Shown here piece after piece: positions 24,395-35,600 of a stretch of 64,000 bases of DNA. The notes under the pieces were generated by a model. That model was given only the letters and a program-made list of their open reading frames with translations. It searched no databases and was not told where the DNA came from. The DNA lies in contig BSDZ01000013.1 of assembly GCA_030268105.1 (NCBI GenBank), positions 2,709,001 through 2,773,000 of the forward strand. The letters are read 5' to 3'. This DNA comes from Volvox africanus. Taxonomy: Eukaryota > Chlorophyta > Chlorophyceae > Chlamydomonadales > Volvocaceae. A program made the translations under genes and the position numbers. Within the stretch, counting starts at the first letter, position 1; every line of letters starts with the position of its first letter.

Positions 24395-25787
24395 ACCAAA
24401 GGGTAATGGATATAAGGTGTGGGGGAGATGTCAACGCAAGCAATGCACAGGTGGGATACGAGCTTGGCAGTGAGAAACCCGCACATTAATGTAAATGGTG
24501 GTAAGGGGATATGTCAGCGTGGGTAGCAAGCATCATCGATACGCCATGATGGAGCCGGAGCAGGCCGGCTTAGGTGTAAATACACCACTGGAGCAGGGGC
24601 GGTGAGGAATCCCTCGCCGTCCTGTCGTGCCTGGTTGGCACGACGGATAGACGCACGGAGGACTCCCATGACCATTATCGTCCTACCGTATGCAGGGCAT
24701 GGGGCTAGTAATGAAAGTCGGCGGGGAAGTGCACGTTGATGTGAAAAGAGCGCAAAAGTTGAGGTTGATGACGTCGGCTTTAGCCTGCCCGACCACACGG
24801 GAGCCCGTGCCCACATTCCGTCGTACGGCCCTCATGTGGGCGTGCGTCCACCCTAAGGCATGGCGAATCAGAGGCAAAGACATATCATGTCACTCCTGAT
24901 TTTTAGTTGCGACGAATAATCCAGCTCTTGAATTCGTGAGCTTGGCCTGGTCTCCAAGTAGGAGGCAGCTTCACGTTTCATGTCTTATAGGATGACCGTG
25001 GGGGCCCTGGTGCAGTGACGGTTTAATATAGGAAGAACACTAGAACTTCATGTCAGAAAAGAAGACGTTGTGGGGACCAGCATTACCCTCGCGTTGGGGC
25101 CCAGATTTGGCCTTCGCACTGGCCTTCGCATACACGACCGTGATTTTGCTCATCCCGCAAGTTTAAAACTTGCGATATGTTAATGTTAATCCAAGGTAGT
25201 GTTTAATAAACCTTCCCCAAAAATTCCGCGCCACGCTACGTTACCAACAGCTCTAGCCTGGCGCAATGGCAGACGGAATGTTTGAGCCCCATATGCTTGC
25301 GCATAATAAAATATCATTATTGGTATACTATTTGCAATAAAAATAATCCATCCGTCCTCATGCATCCGTCTAGCTAAACAGAAGGTTAAAGCCTGTCTCA
25401 GCACGGGTACAATTGACAACGCTAACAACGCAGCCACTCAAGACTGTTAAGTATAGGTCTAAAAACAGACTTCTGTTTTAAAATGGCATAATGTCAGGGC
25501 AAATCGTGCAATGAAGTGTGGCATCCTGGAGACGTACATCACATATTGAGATTGGCGCGTATGCAAACACACCGGGTCATCATAACTCGTTCCGCTCCCC
25601 ATCATGCCATCAAAGCTGCTCTAGAGGTTATTTATGCAGTCAGTTATGGACCGCGACAAGCATTAGCTGTTGCGGTATGCAACCAGTTGTCAACTTGCAC
25701 CGTTTAGCTTTGGCATAACTGCCTGATCTGATCGACGTTTTTCAATTGATGACATAAAACACCGCTCTCTTAGGATTGGGGTCAGCG
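24395..25787. other. Intergenic region
   Basis: A TGTAA signal at about 24490-24494 lies 96 nt past the reductase stop and probably ends that transcript. The rest shows no supported exon. A hydrophobic minus-strand frame at 25186-25437 has no start context, splice logic or recognisable family. Confidence 0.5.
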
Positions 25788-28700
25788 ATGCGCTCCGCGT
25801 TGGGGTGGGCATCTTTCTGGATTTTGGTTATTCTGTGTGGAGTTTTCAGTTTACCTTCATCAGGTCGTAAAGTTTGTCCAGACGGCTGCAATAAATTTGG
25901 CACTTGCAACGAGGAGCTTGGCAGGTCAGCGCCGCAACTGTCTTTATGAACCGGTCTCTGATCGCCACTGAAATTATTGAGCTATGTAGGTGTGATTGTC
26001 CCTGGAACTATACGGGTCCGGCGTGCAATATAGCCTATCGTGGCTTCTGCGTCAAACGTGTGGGGGTCGACAACCCAATCAACACCTGCAAGGATGGTGA
26101 TCCAACGCTATGTGTAAATGCATGTAATGGAAGGGGGGACTGCAAAGGTGGCTTTTGCCACTGCAAGCCAGGTAAGAGCTTGATACGAGAATATGGGTGG
26201 CAGCGGTCGATAGTGTGAGATGTTATCTTTCTATGCACACAGGATATTTTGGAGCGGACTGCGCGCTATCATACAATAAGGAGGGCGGGGTAGAGGTGCT
26301 AGCCGGGATGAACTACCGCCTGAACAAACGGGGACCCAAGATATATGTGTATGAAATTCCGCCGGATTTCCATGTCAAGTAAGTTACTGGGCAAGGGAAA
26401 CTTTGAGAATAGAGGGTGAGGTAAGCGCCGGCATGGTGGCGGTTTGAGCGCCCAAAGCTGGCATTCGCAGGCGGGACATACATAAGGTTGACCGGCCCCC
26501 CCTTCACATGGCGCTAATGGAGCGAATATTATCGGGGGGCCACCGAACGGCGGACCCAGATGCGGCGGACTTCTTCTACATTCCTGCCAGTGCGCGTGAC
26601 TTGAAGCGGGCCTTTCTTCTGGAGCCTTTGCTGAATTACATCGTCGAGGCGTGGCCGTATTGGAACCAAACTGGAGGGACACGGCATATCATGCCTGCGG
26701 AAGGTAGGAGGGAAAGATAAACGGCGCGCACCCGAACAAGAACTCGGAAGGCATAATCCCCTGGATGTCCCCCATTAGTTACCTCCCCGGGCCATGGCCG
26801 TGACGGACGTTGAAACTATGGCTACTTTATTCATGTACCCGCATACTGGAGCATCGCTGGGAACACCGCATGATGACAGTTTAGTGAGCTGACTGGATGG
26901 GCATCCCCACCGTCATCTTATGCTATCTGGCACTTCGGTGTCGAGCCGGTTCTCATCTTGGGGGACTGTGTGAACCCCAGTAGTTAATGTGCACAACGGG
27001 CTCTGGGGCGCCCGCGCAGTTGCGTGTTTTTAAGGTGCCTGGGATCTGCCCTTCTCGAACACACCAGTGGGACGTGCAGTCTAGTGCAGGTTGACTAATG
27101 CGCCGATGCCGCGATTTCGCACCAAAGATTGATTCCTGCATCAGCCTGCATCTTAACAAGCGCACTTCCGGGATAGGTGCTCGGGTTGTTACGCCCGGCC
27201 ACGTGGGATCCATCGTGATGGCTGCCTCTTTTGAGTTGTTTTTTCATCGTATTCTCCGCAGGTGATGTGGGCACGTGTGAGCTGCCTATGAAGGTCCGAA
27301 ACATGACCGCAAACGTCACGTGGCTGCAGTTCTGGGGCATGTATGACTTCCACCCGCACTGGGCGCAGATCTTCCACAACCGCGTTCCTTGCATGGTGCC
27401 GGGCAGGGTGAGCACCAGAGGTGCATCGAGTTTGTTGGGCGATAGAGATCGAGCAAAGCTGTGGACTCCTTCGGGCCGGGCTTTCAAACGTCTCGTCAGT
27501 GTCATAATCGTCTTGTGCAATTATAATCCGTTCAGGCAGGAGGGTATGCGGGATCTGCCATCTTGAGGCGATGTAGCGCGAACTTGAATTCACAAAATAT
27601 TCTTTTATCATGTGATCGCCTTCTTTAGTACACATGTGCAGCCTATGTTACTTGGCCTGTTTAAGGTTCGATGTCTCTCGCTTGCAGAAAGCCGTAAAAA
27701 GCAGTAGTAAGTTAGGCTGCGCCCCAAGCGTATAGGGACTTCAGCACGGGCTGAAGAGTCGGTGCCCGACAGACACGCCCACTGCTCTGCAGGACATCGT
27801 GGTACCGTTTATGGCCATGTCCAGCCATGATCGGTTCGTTATCGAGACGCCACTGCATCCGCGCAATCGGAAACGGAATCGGACTAACACTTTCTTCTTC
27901 GCGGGCGGAGTCTGTGGCAGTGGAAATAAGCGTGCGCTGCCGCCGCACTGTACTTACTACAAGCAAGTACGGTACAGTGGCGGCGTACGGCAGGCGGTGA
28001 GTGGTAGCTGTTTAGGAGCGCTTTGTTCTCGGTTTCCATCAGGACGCAAAGAAAATGGGAACACAGCTCTGTTGGAGAGGAAGTTCTGATGGGGAAATAG
28101 GGGCGCTTAGAGATGGCTGCACATACCGGTACGGCCGAGGCATGCGCCGGCATTCCTGCTTACCGAGAGCAGACAGCTGCGCTTTGGTCAGAAACTGTTT
28201 ATTGCTTTAAGCAATGCATCGAGGGAAATGGGAGAGACATCCGAAGTCCAATGGCAGACCTGGTGATGTGGATTGAGACAACGGGAGCATGTTGCTGTTG
28301 ATCGAGCAGGAATCGAGCGGTCTTTCCCGTTTCCCACGAAAGACCGCGTTGCTGCTCGATCACGTCAGTTATCCTGATTAGCGAGCTCATTGAGCGCAAT
28401 TGCTGCTTCGGCGGACCCGCAGGTTTATTACCATTTCCATAAGCGGCCCGGGTGGCGTGTGGTACCCGGGACGGACGACTACGCACGAGACTACGCCTCC
28501 AGCCTTTTCTGTCTCGCAGCGGCAGGAGGCGGCTGGGGCAAACGTGGAATTGTGGCTACCATGTATGGCTGCATACCTGTGGCCGCCACAGACATGCTGT
28601 ATGAGGCATTTGAGCCGGAGATGGACTGGAACAGGTACGAAGAGCTATCAGAACCACAGATAGGGACGCCGCTTCCATTTTGCAAGTCTGACGCAGCAGT

Positions 28701-30360
28701 GTCGCCAGTCCCGTCGGGCGTTATCGTCCAGCGTTATGCGTGCGCCCGCCGTAACGCGTATTCAACTCAGTTTCCTCGGCGCGCTGTGGGCAAGCATATG
28801 CCCACATTCTTGTACTTGAGAGGAAGCTTAAGGGATGGTCACTGCTCTCTGTCGCCGGGCTCTGCTACAGGTTTGGGGTCCGGATCACGCAAGCGCAGAT
28901 CCCGAAGCTCGCGGAAATCCTGGAGGCATTTGCCCCAGAGCAGATACGGCAGATGCAGGCCCGCACTGCCTGCGCCGCGCAACATCTGCACTGGAGCACG
29001 AACCTGGGCGGCATCATGGGGGAGACCGGTGCGAGGGGCATTCGCGTTGCAAGGTTGAGGGCAGCGATGGTAACTGAGGAGGCATATATAAGGGGCTCCC
29101 CTTCGTGGGACTCACGAAACTTCGAGTGGGTATGTGCGCAGGCCTCATATCATTTTACACGGTGATGTTGCAAATTACACGGCGGGGTTGTAGTAATGCT
29201 AGTAAGGTTCTATGCGACGTAGGGGGATTGCAGCACCCTTCTGCAGCTCACCAATATGGGCATCGGAATTTCACGTAAACAAACTTAAGAAAGGCATAAC
29301 CCGTTCCTGACCCGTCTACAGGCGAGTTTGACGCTTTCAATACGATAATGGCCATTCTCCGGATGCGGCGCAAGCGCCCCGACCTGACGCCGCAGCGGTA
29401 TTATGATGAGGACGAAGAGTTCCGGAACTTCATTGACTGCAAGCCATGTAAGTATTGTTGATATGTTTAACGGACGTTCTGGGATACGACCCGGGATGGA
29501 AAGTGTATAATGCTGTGTCGATGTGAGATAAAGCATCATCTGGGACCCTGAGTTATACTGATATAACCTGTTGGCTGGTGCTGCTTTGCCCTGCGGCCCT
29601 TGACGTTGTGGCAATCGTGCCACTTTGGAGTGGCAAAGCGTACAACTAAGTTTGTGCGGCTGTGGTTGCTCCTATATAGCTATACCTGTACATTGGAATG
29701 CCTCTCCGGTTGTGTTTAAAACAACTTAATGACGCCATGCCTACTCGAAACGTCTAACACCAGTGAATTGTTTGTATATACGCCGTGAGCTGCGCGGTAC
29801 TAGAACGTGATAGCGCAGGGCATGGTCGGCGACAGCTCGCACAACCATGCCATGGATCCCAATCCTCATCCATGCCTTGGTTGTTTCGCTTTGGCTTGGC
29901 CTTCATAGTACACAATACACGTGATTATATATCTCCCTCCCTGCTTTCGCTTTGTTGCTTGCTCGAATATTCACACGTGCTTCTTTTCAGACATGGGCAT
30001 AGACATACAAAGGGAATGTTGGTCGCTATTAATTCACGGAAGTAAGCCCCTCGGCGGTATTTCATTTAAGACAAGATTTTGCTATTGAACATGCCAAGAT
30101 GTATACCTTGCGAGCGGATTAGTGCGTAACCTTTTCCTGTCCGGTGAGTTCGACGCTTCTCTTGTTCTCTGGCCGCAGTCCGACCCACGATGCAGCACAC
30201 ACCCCTCTGCACCATGTACACGGGCCCGGGGATGGAGCTGCGCGGCTTTGAGGACTCCTGCCCCGCAGCCGTGTACTACTTCCGACGGAAAATGGGTCCG
30301 CCAGGGGGTTCCGTTTGTGCCCTGTCCCCAGACACGGCCTCCTGTCCCCGCTTTGACTAA
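25788..30360 (+). CDS. EGF-containing exostosin-like glycosyltransferase (GT47), 10 exons
   Basis: Exons: 25788-25924, 25990-26171, 26243-26378, 26471-26703, 27262-27407, 27793-27996, 28423-28634, 28871-29028, 29322-29447, 30179-30360. All phases fit; 571 residues. The N-terminus has a hydrophobic signal or anchor (WASFWILVILCGVFSL), then two EGF-like cysteine modules (CNKFGTCNEELGRCDCP; CNGRGDCKGGFCHCKPG), then the exostosin domain: KIYVYEIPPDF, DAADFFYIPASARD, WLQFWGMYDFHPHWAQ, FAGGVCGSGNKR, SSLFCLAAAGGGWGKR, VATMYGCIPVAATD and an RFGVRITQAQIPKL helix. The EGF plus exostosin layout is common among chlorophyte GT47 proteins, presumed Golgi enzymes for extracellular-matrix glycans; the sugar and acceptor are unknown. 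The last exon carries paired cysteines (PLCTMYTG, EDSCPA, ASCPRFD). A second terminal exon lies at 31214-31392. Confidence 0.9.
28296..28365. repeat. Inverted repeat in exostosin intron
   Basis: Two arms sharing a GCTCGATC-type outer segment and an exact GGTCTTTC / GAAAGACC inner stem face each other around a short loop in intron 27997-28422. It would form a bulged hairpin. Confidence 0.6.
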
Positions 30361-30758
30361 AGTGCGCAGCGCGACGCCAGATGCCCCGTCCGCTTGCTTT
30401 TAAGGGCTGCCGCCGTGGCGGACAGCATCTCTTACAGCGGTTAAAGTCATCAGAGAGGCCCGGAATACTAATGAACGGGCAGTGCGCCAGTCCAATAGCA
30501 CAGATTGATTATGAAGCGAGTTGTTGAGGAGGGAGGACAGCAGGATGTCATACTTCAGCATATATATTGGTCCATCAAGCATTTCGCTAACTGTGCCTTC
30601 GTGGGAGGATCCATTGGCCGAGCACTCACAGACGCAGTGGTAGCTCAGCTGGTCGGTCCGGAATGCAGCCGACAAAAGACCTAGCATGCGCAGAGGAGCC
30701 AATGGTGGTATCTTGGACATACAATACTTTGATTATTTGGAAGCATGAGCTGCGATGC

Positions 30759-30794
30759 TGGTGCAGAGGGGTGTGCGCTGCACCCGGGGTCACT
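30759..30794 (-). pseudogene. Inverted partial copy of the exostosin terminal exon
   Basis: Read on the minus strand, this stretch matches the beginning of the last exostosin exon (30179 onward) across about 35 nt with few changes, including the run coding for CACACCCCTCTGCACC. It lacks the remainder of the exon. Together with the intact duplicate at 31214 it indicates local duplication and inversion. Confidence 0.6.
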
Positions 30795-31213
30795 GCTGTG
30801 CCACCCTAGGTGAGCTGCAAATCCCTTCTGGACCGCTTGCGGAGTGCCCTGCGTGAGCGCGACAAGGCTGGCAATAACAGACCGAGCAAAATTGGCTGTG
30901 TCCCGGGACTCGAGACCATGTCCACCGGTTATTTTTGTTGGCCGTCGGTTTCCCCGGGGCGCGGTCATAGCTGTCCACAGCTTAGTGGAACGGCTTCCGC
31001 TCGCAATTAGTAAGCCGTCTGCGTCACAGGCAAATGAGCCCCACCACTGGGCCCACTTCCGCGCAGGATACACCGCTCTTTATGCCTTCCCCGAAAAATC
31101 CCGTATTTGTCCTATATTGTCCCCATTCCCGCGATGTCTGCGGGATTCGTCAACCAAGTTGGTCAACCACCCCACCCCAACTGGTGCCGCCAATCCGCCG
31201 CCCTCGCGTGCAG

Positions 31214-31392
31214 ATAACCCCGGCGTCGCACCGCCACACCTCTGCACCATGTTCATCAGCCCCATGCATCGGGGGTATGAGGACACGTGCCCCAAGGAGC
31301 ATTTCAAGTATTTCCTTCGTCGTCGGCTGGGTCCTCCTGGTGGTGCTGTCTGCGTGGGCGCCGAGAACCTTGCATCCTGCCCCCATTATTAA
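31214..31392 (+). CDS. Duplicated, phase-compatible terminal exon of the exostosin gene
   Basis: An acceptor (GTGCAG) precedes 59 codons ending in TAA at 31390-31392. The peptide parallels the last exostosin exon: HLCTMFISPMHRGYEDTCP, FLRRRLGPPGGAVCVG and a final ASCPHY against PLCTMYTGPGMELRGFEDSC, FRRKMGPPGGSVCAL and ASCPRFD. It begins with two bases, exactly as exon 30179-30360 does, so it could be spliced from donor 29447 as an alternative ending, or it may be the remnant of a tandem copy. No other exostosin exons are present in 30361-31213. Confidence 0.65.
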
Positions 31393-32626
31393 GAGATCGG
31401 GATGCCGTGTGACGGCGGGACCTATCTGCAAATGCGGGGTCGTTACCTCTGGAGTAAAGAGCTGCTGGAAGTAAAGGGGCTATCCCTAAGGCCGCTGGTT
31501 CGGTGTCGCACAAGCGTGCCGCTGCTACCTCACAGAGATGCGCAAATCTATGGAATTCTGGCTCCGTGGTGTAGGCGTGGGGGCTTCCGCCACCAGATGT
31601 ATACTTTGGTATCTCATGCGCTGCTTTGGCCATTGGGCGCTGGCTGCCGAGCTACGGAACTTTTGTTTGGGAGGGCAGGTGCCGCTCTCGCGCCTGTAGT
31701 CTCTTGTGGCACAGGCAGACTGCACGTGATTCGACACCGATGACCTTAGACGGAATGCATACGAAATGCCAGGCGTGGCATGGCAATATCGATCAATATC
31801 GGATTAGGAACGGGAATTGCGAACAAATGAGGTATGTCGATGAGGAGGAAACAAAACCGCGGACCCCATGCCGAGGCAATCGCATGTCGGTATGGCATGC
31901 CAAGGGCCCTTCGAGGCCTCAAGCCTGCAAGCGTATGACCGAGTTAGATGGCTGCTATTGTGGTTGCTGTACCCACAATGCTATTCTCCCCATGTACCTG
32001 TCGGAAATGGGGAGAATAGGTAAAGCAGACAAGAGGGCCAACGGACACACGGGCTTGAACTCGGAGCGTGCAGCGACAGGCGACACGGTATTGCGTGCGG
32101 CGGAGCGAGTGTTACTAGGTGAAGGGAGCACCTTCCGTCTTCTAGCATGTGGCACGTGCGCCAGTGCGGCCGTAGGCATATATTTTTCAGATGACGCTGA
32201 CGACACCAGAAAGGTATCAGGGAAGTTTATGGTCAATGTGATTGGCGATGCGGCAAAATACAAGTCGGATTCGTGCACACTGTCATGCGCATAGACGCTG
32301 CAGGCATGTATATTCGTGCGTTTTAAGACTTTTTACGTCCTTTAAAACTGTGTGCTGTACTGATGATGCCAGAGGGGTCTGGTGATGGTACTCATAGGCA
32401 CGAGTGCCTTATAGCATGACCCGAGATGAACGTTGATGATCTGCGTCCACGACATGCCGTACAAAGCATTGGCCTTCAGTTACGCGGTTACGCGGTGTTA
32501 AGTACGGCGGGCCTACGTTGAAAGCGCCATAACTTTCAGTATACACCACATAAATTGCCTGCAATTGGGATCAAAGAATATTTAATCATCCTGCTTGCCA
32601 GAATTTGTTTGCTTAAGAATTGGCTC
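31393..32626. other. Intergenic region with hairpin
   Basis: No gene is supported. A perfect 13-bp inverted repeat lies near 31982-32017. The long plus-strand frame from 31626 has no family resemblance or splice context. Confidence 0.5.
31982..32017. repeat. Perfect 13-bp inverted repeat
   Basis: CTATTCTCCCCAT and its exact reverse complement are separated by about ten bases. This could be a transcript hairpin or a small mobile-element end; it is unassigned. Confidence 0.7.
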
Positions 32627-35600
32627 ATGTCAGCGGACAAGACGTTACCTAAGGACGTTGTTGCCCCGGAGCGAAGTAATTTTCGCGGTATGGGTGATCC
32701 GTACAGAAGCTATCAAGAGAAAAGAAGACGCAACGCGCTGCAGCGGCAAAAGGCTGCCCGATTGCATAGTTCTAACCGCGCGAGAAAGTTAGCGCTTGAA
32801 CAATCGCACGAGGTGGGTTTTTGTAATTCTTTAGATATAAATCTGGTTTGATGGCAATAGTCCGTCGGGTTTGTAACGGTGTACGGTTGGCAATGTAGAC
32901 CATCTTCAAATCTTCTCAGCGCAGTGAACATACCGAATTTTGGCCAATAAAACAGGATAATGGCAGTGAGGATTGCCTTTCTGCGGGGAGTGGACTTCCG
33001 GAAAGTGTGGCCCTTGGGCCCCGGGAGGACGCGACCGCGAAGGACGCAGAAATGGATCCGTCTACATCATATGGTATGGGCGGTCATGCCGCCAGGTGCG
33101 GGGCCCAAGGTGGCCGCGGACGAAGCCCACGTGGCTCGGGCTGTAAGCGGCCTTCGGGGCAGGCCAATGGCAACGGAGGAGTGCGCGCGTATGGCCAGCG
33201 TTACGGCAGCGAGCTGATGCAGCCGGAATGGATGACGGATATCCCCAGTGACCTTGCGACCAATTGGTACGCATTTATACACCACGCTGAAACCAACTGA
33301 TTAAAACATGTGGTAGCAGCTGTAGCGTCTTGTGCGGTGACGTATATGGGTTTGCGACGTTTTCAAAAGCATATTTCCATCCTGTTCAAAAGGGCGTTAA
33401 AACTACCCCACCATACTACAACGCTTCCTCCCACCCGCGCTTCTTGTCCAGGTTGGTGATGCCCCGACCTGAGGGCATGCGGTGTCTGCTCGTGACAAGC
33501 CGGTGAGCCTGTGACGGGGTTAACCTTCAATTGCGTGCAGGGCTCTATGATTTCATCCAGCGGATCGGTAGGGTTTGAAGCCATACAATCCTTAATGCAA
33601 TATAAGCTCAAGGATACGAAGATGGGGGGCAGGGGGAGAGCAAGGCTTGCTTCCGGCAACGGACCCCGCTGCATTTTGACAATCTTAAGACTTGGCACTG
33701 GTATCATGGGGGGCGAGCCGTACGTAAATGTTGATGGACCAAGAAGCGAGCGGGTGCGGGGACCTGGTCAGGGTCACCAATGGAAAGATCCAGCTCCTCC
33801 GAGCCTGGCCGTTTTGATTAACGTTGTTTCGGGTAAACTTGATGAACAACTAATTGGATTAGATATTTTGCCAACACCGCACCGTCCTTCGCCGCCCCTT
33901 CCCTCTCTTTATTCCTCTCCCTCCGCTCGTTGCTTAGGGGCCGCACTGTGAGCTGGCTGCGAAACGGCGCGCCACTGCATCGATTTTACTCTGCTCTGCC
34001 CGGAGGCTCTCCCGCTACCACCGTGGGCTGCGGTGGCTCAGCCGCGGCCGCCGCCGCCTCGGGCGACTATTGCCTATTGGACTGCATCTTCCACCCGCCC
34101 AACAACACGTACTATGTGCAGGTTAGGACCTTAAGGGGGTCGCGAGTGCAACTGAGGCTCCTGCGGTGGGACACAACAGGGCCGGCTGCAAGTTGTGGGT
34201 TGGGGCAGGGATAGGGCATTTTGGCGGACCCCGTTTTGGCTGGAATAATCGGTGAGGCGGAATAGCGGGGGAGGGGGGGCATCACGAGGTGATACTCAGG
34301 GGGACTAACAGCGGGGGCTAACTGCCAGACAGGCTCATGAAGGAAAGATGGGAAGGAAAGTGTGAACGCAAAGCACCGCAAGGTGGTAGGTCGCTCTTCT
34401 GGGTCAGGAGAGTATGGACCAGTATGGCCAGCATGCCTCGTTTGGTACTTGCTGCTGAGTGCAACCACACCTTGCTGAGGAGGCGGGGCGGGGGAGATAT
34501 ATCTAAAAGCCTGGGGACTAGAGCAACCTGCCGCGGCAAATATTGGCGGTGATGGTGCTGGTGCTGGCAGCGGCTGTCATAACGCTGGTAAGTTGCGGTG
34601 ATGATGGTGGCGATGGTGATAGTTGTGGTGGTGCGGCGCTGGCGGCGATAGCCACACCACACGCGTAGGAAGCGAGGACAATTCCCGCGGATGCTGACTC
34701 TCATACCGCGAAGATCCACACGGCCTATCGTTTCCTCTCCCCTTTACTCCGGCGTCCGTCCCAGGACCTCTTGTGCTGGCGGAGCTACGCGCTATACGAT
34801 ACCGCAGCAGAGTTTCGTACCTTTTGGCTGCTCAGCAAATTCCAGGAGGAAGGTCTTCTGCAGCTATTTGGAGCTCAACACTGCAATGCTGGCGATGGCG
34901 TTAACGGCGCTCGTGAGGATGTGACTCGCAATATGGACACGGATATGGGTCGCTGCAGCAGGGGCAGCAACGCCGATGGCGCTGACGACGACTCAGACGG
35001 AGGGCGCTGTGGCTCCCAGGGTTCTCATCGACATTGTGCGTCGGAGTCATACAGGTAATGCCGTTGGTTGAATTGGTCGACTTAAGACGGGACTGTTGCT
35101 GCTTGTTGCTCCCTGTTCCCGGGACTGAGGCTATGATTCCTCGTGCCCAAAAGGTGTATTGGGCAGGGCATAAAGGAGTTTAGAACTCCAGGAATGCGAC
35201 CACCTTGTCACTTGTCCTGCATTTGTCCTGCACTCGGTCTGGGGCCGGTACATTCATACACAGCTAATGAAGCACCGGTCCATCCAGCCTCGAGTCTTCT
35301 CGAGGGCATTTGCATTTAGCGTGAGCTGACGTCGATTCGCGATTTGCTCCGGTTAGGTACCTTTTTGCTGCTGCCCTCGATGGCTCTCGCGCGTGAGACC
35401 TCTTTCGTTCGCCGCCTTCCCCCACCCATGTATTTTATGAAATGAAACAGAGAAGCCTTGATGGTAACCTCCCGCACGCTACCGCTGCACCGCAGAATCG
35501 TGCCGTTACCCGTACGGCCGTGCACCCTGCAGGGCCTGCGCGAAGCCTACGGCAGAGTGCCGCCGCCGCCTGCGGCCGGCGGTGTAGCACAGACCAGCGG

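Noticed and set aside
25186..25437. Hydrophobic minus-strand frame of 83 residues
   Set aside because: No family resemblance, no splice signals of note and no poly(A) context; hydrophobicity follows from AT-rich sequence.
30620..30690. tRNA-like stretch with TAGCTCAGCTGG
   Set aside because: No acceptor stem, anticodon arm or T-loop sequence can be matched around it.
31626..32294. A 222-residue plus-strand frame
   Set aside because: No recognisable domain and it spans a perfect hairpin; composition is not coding-like.
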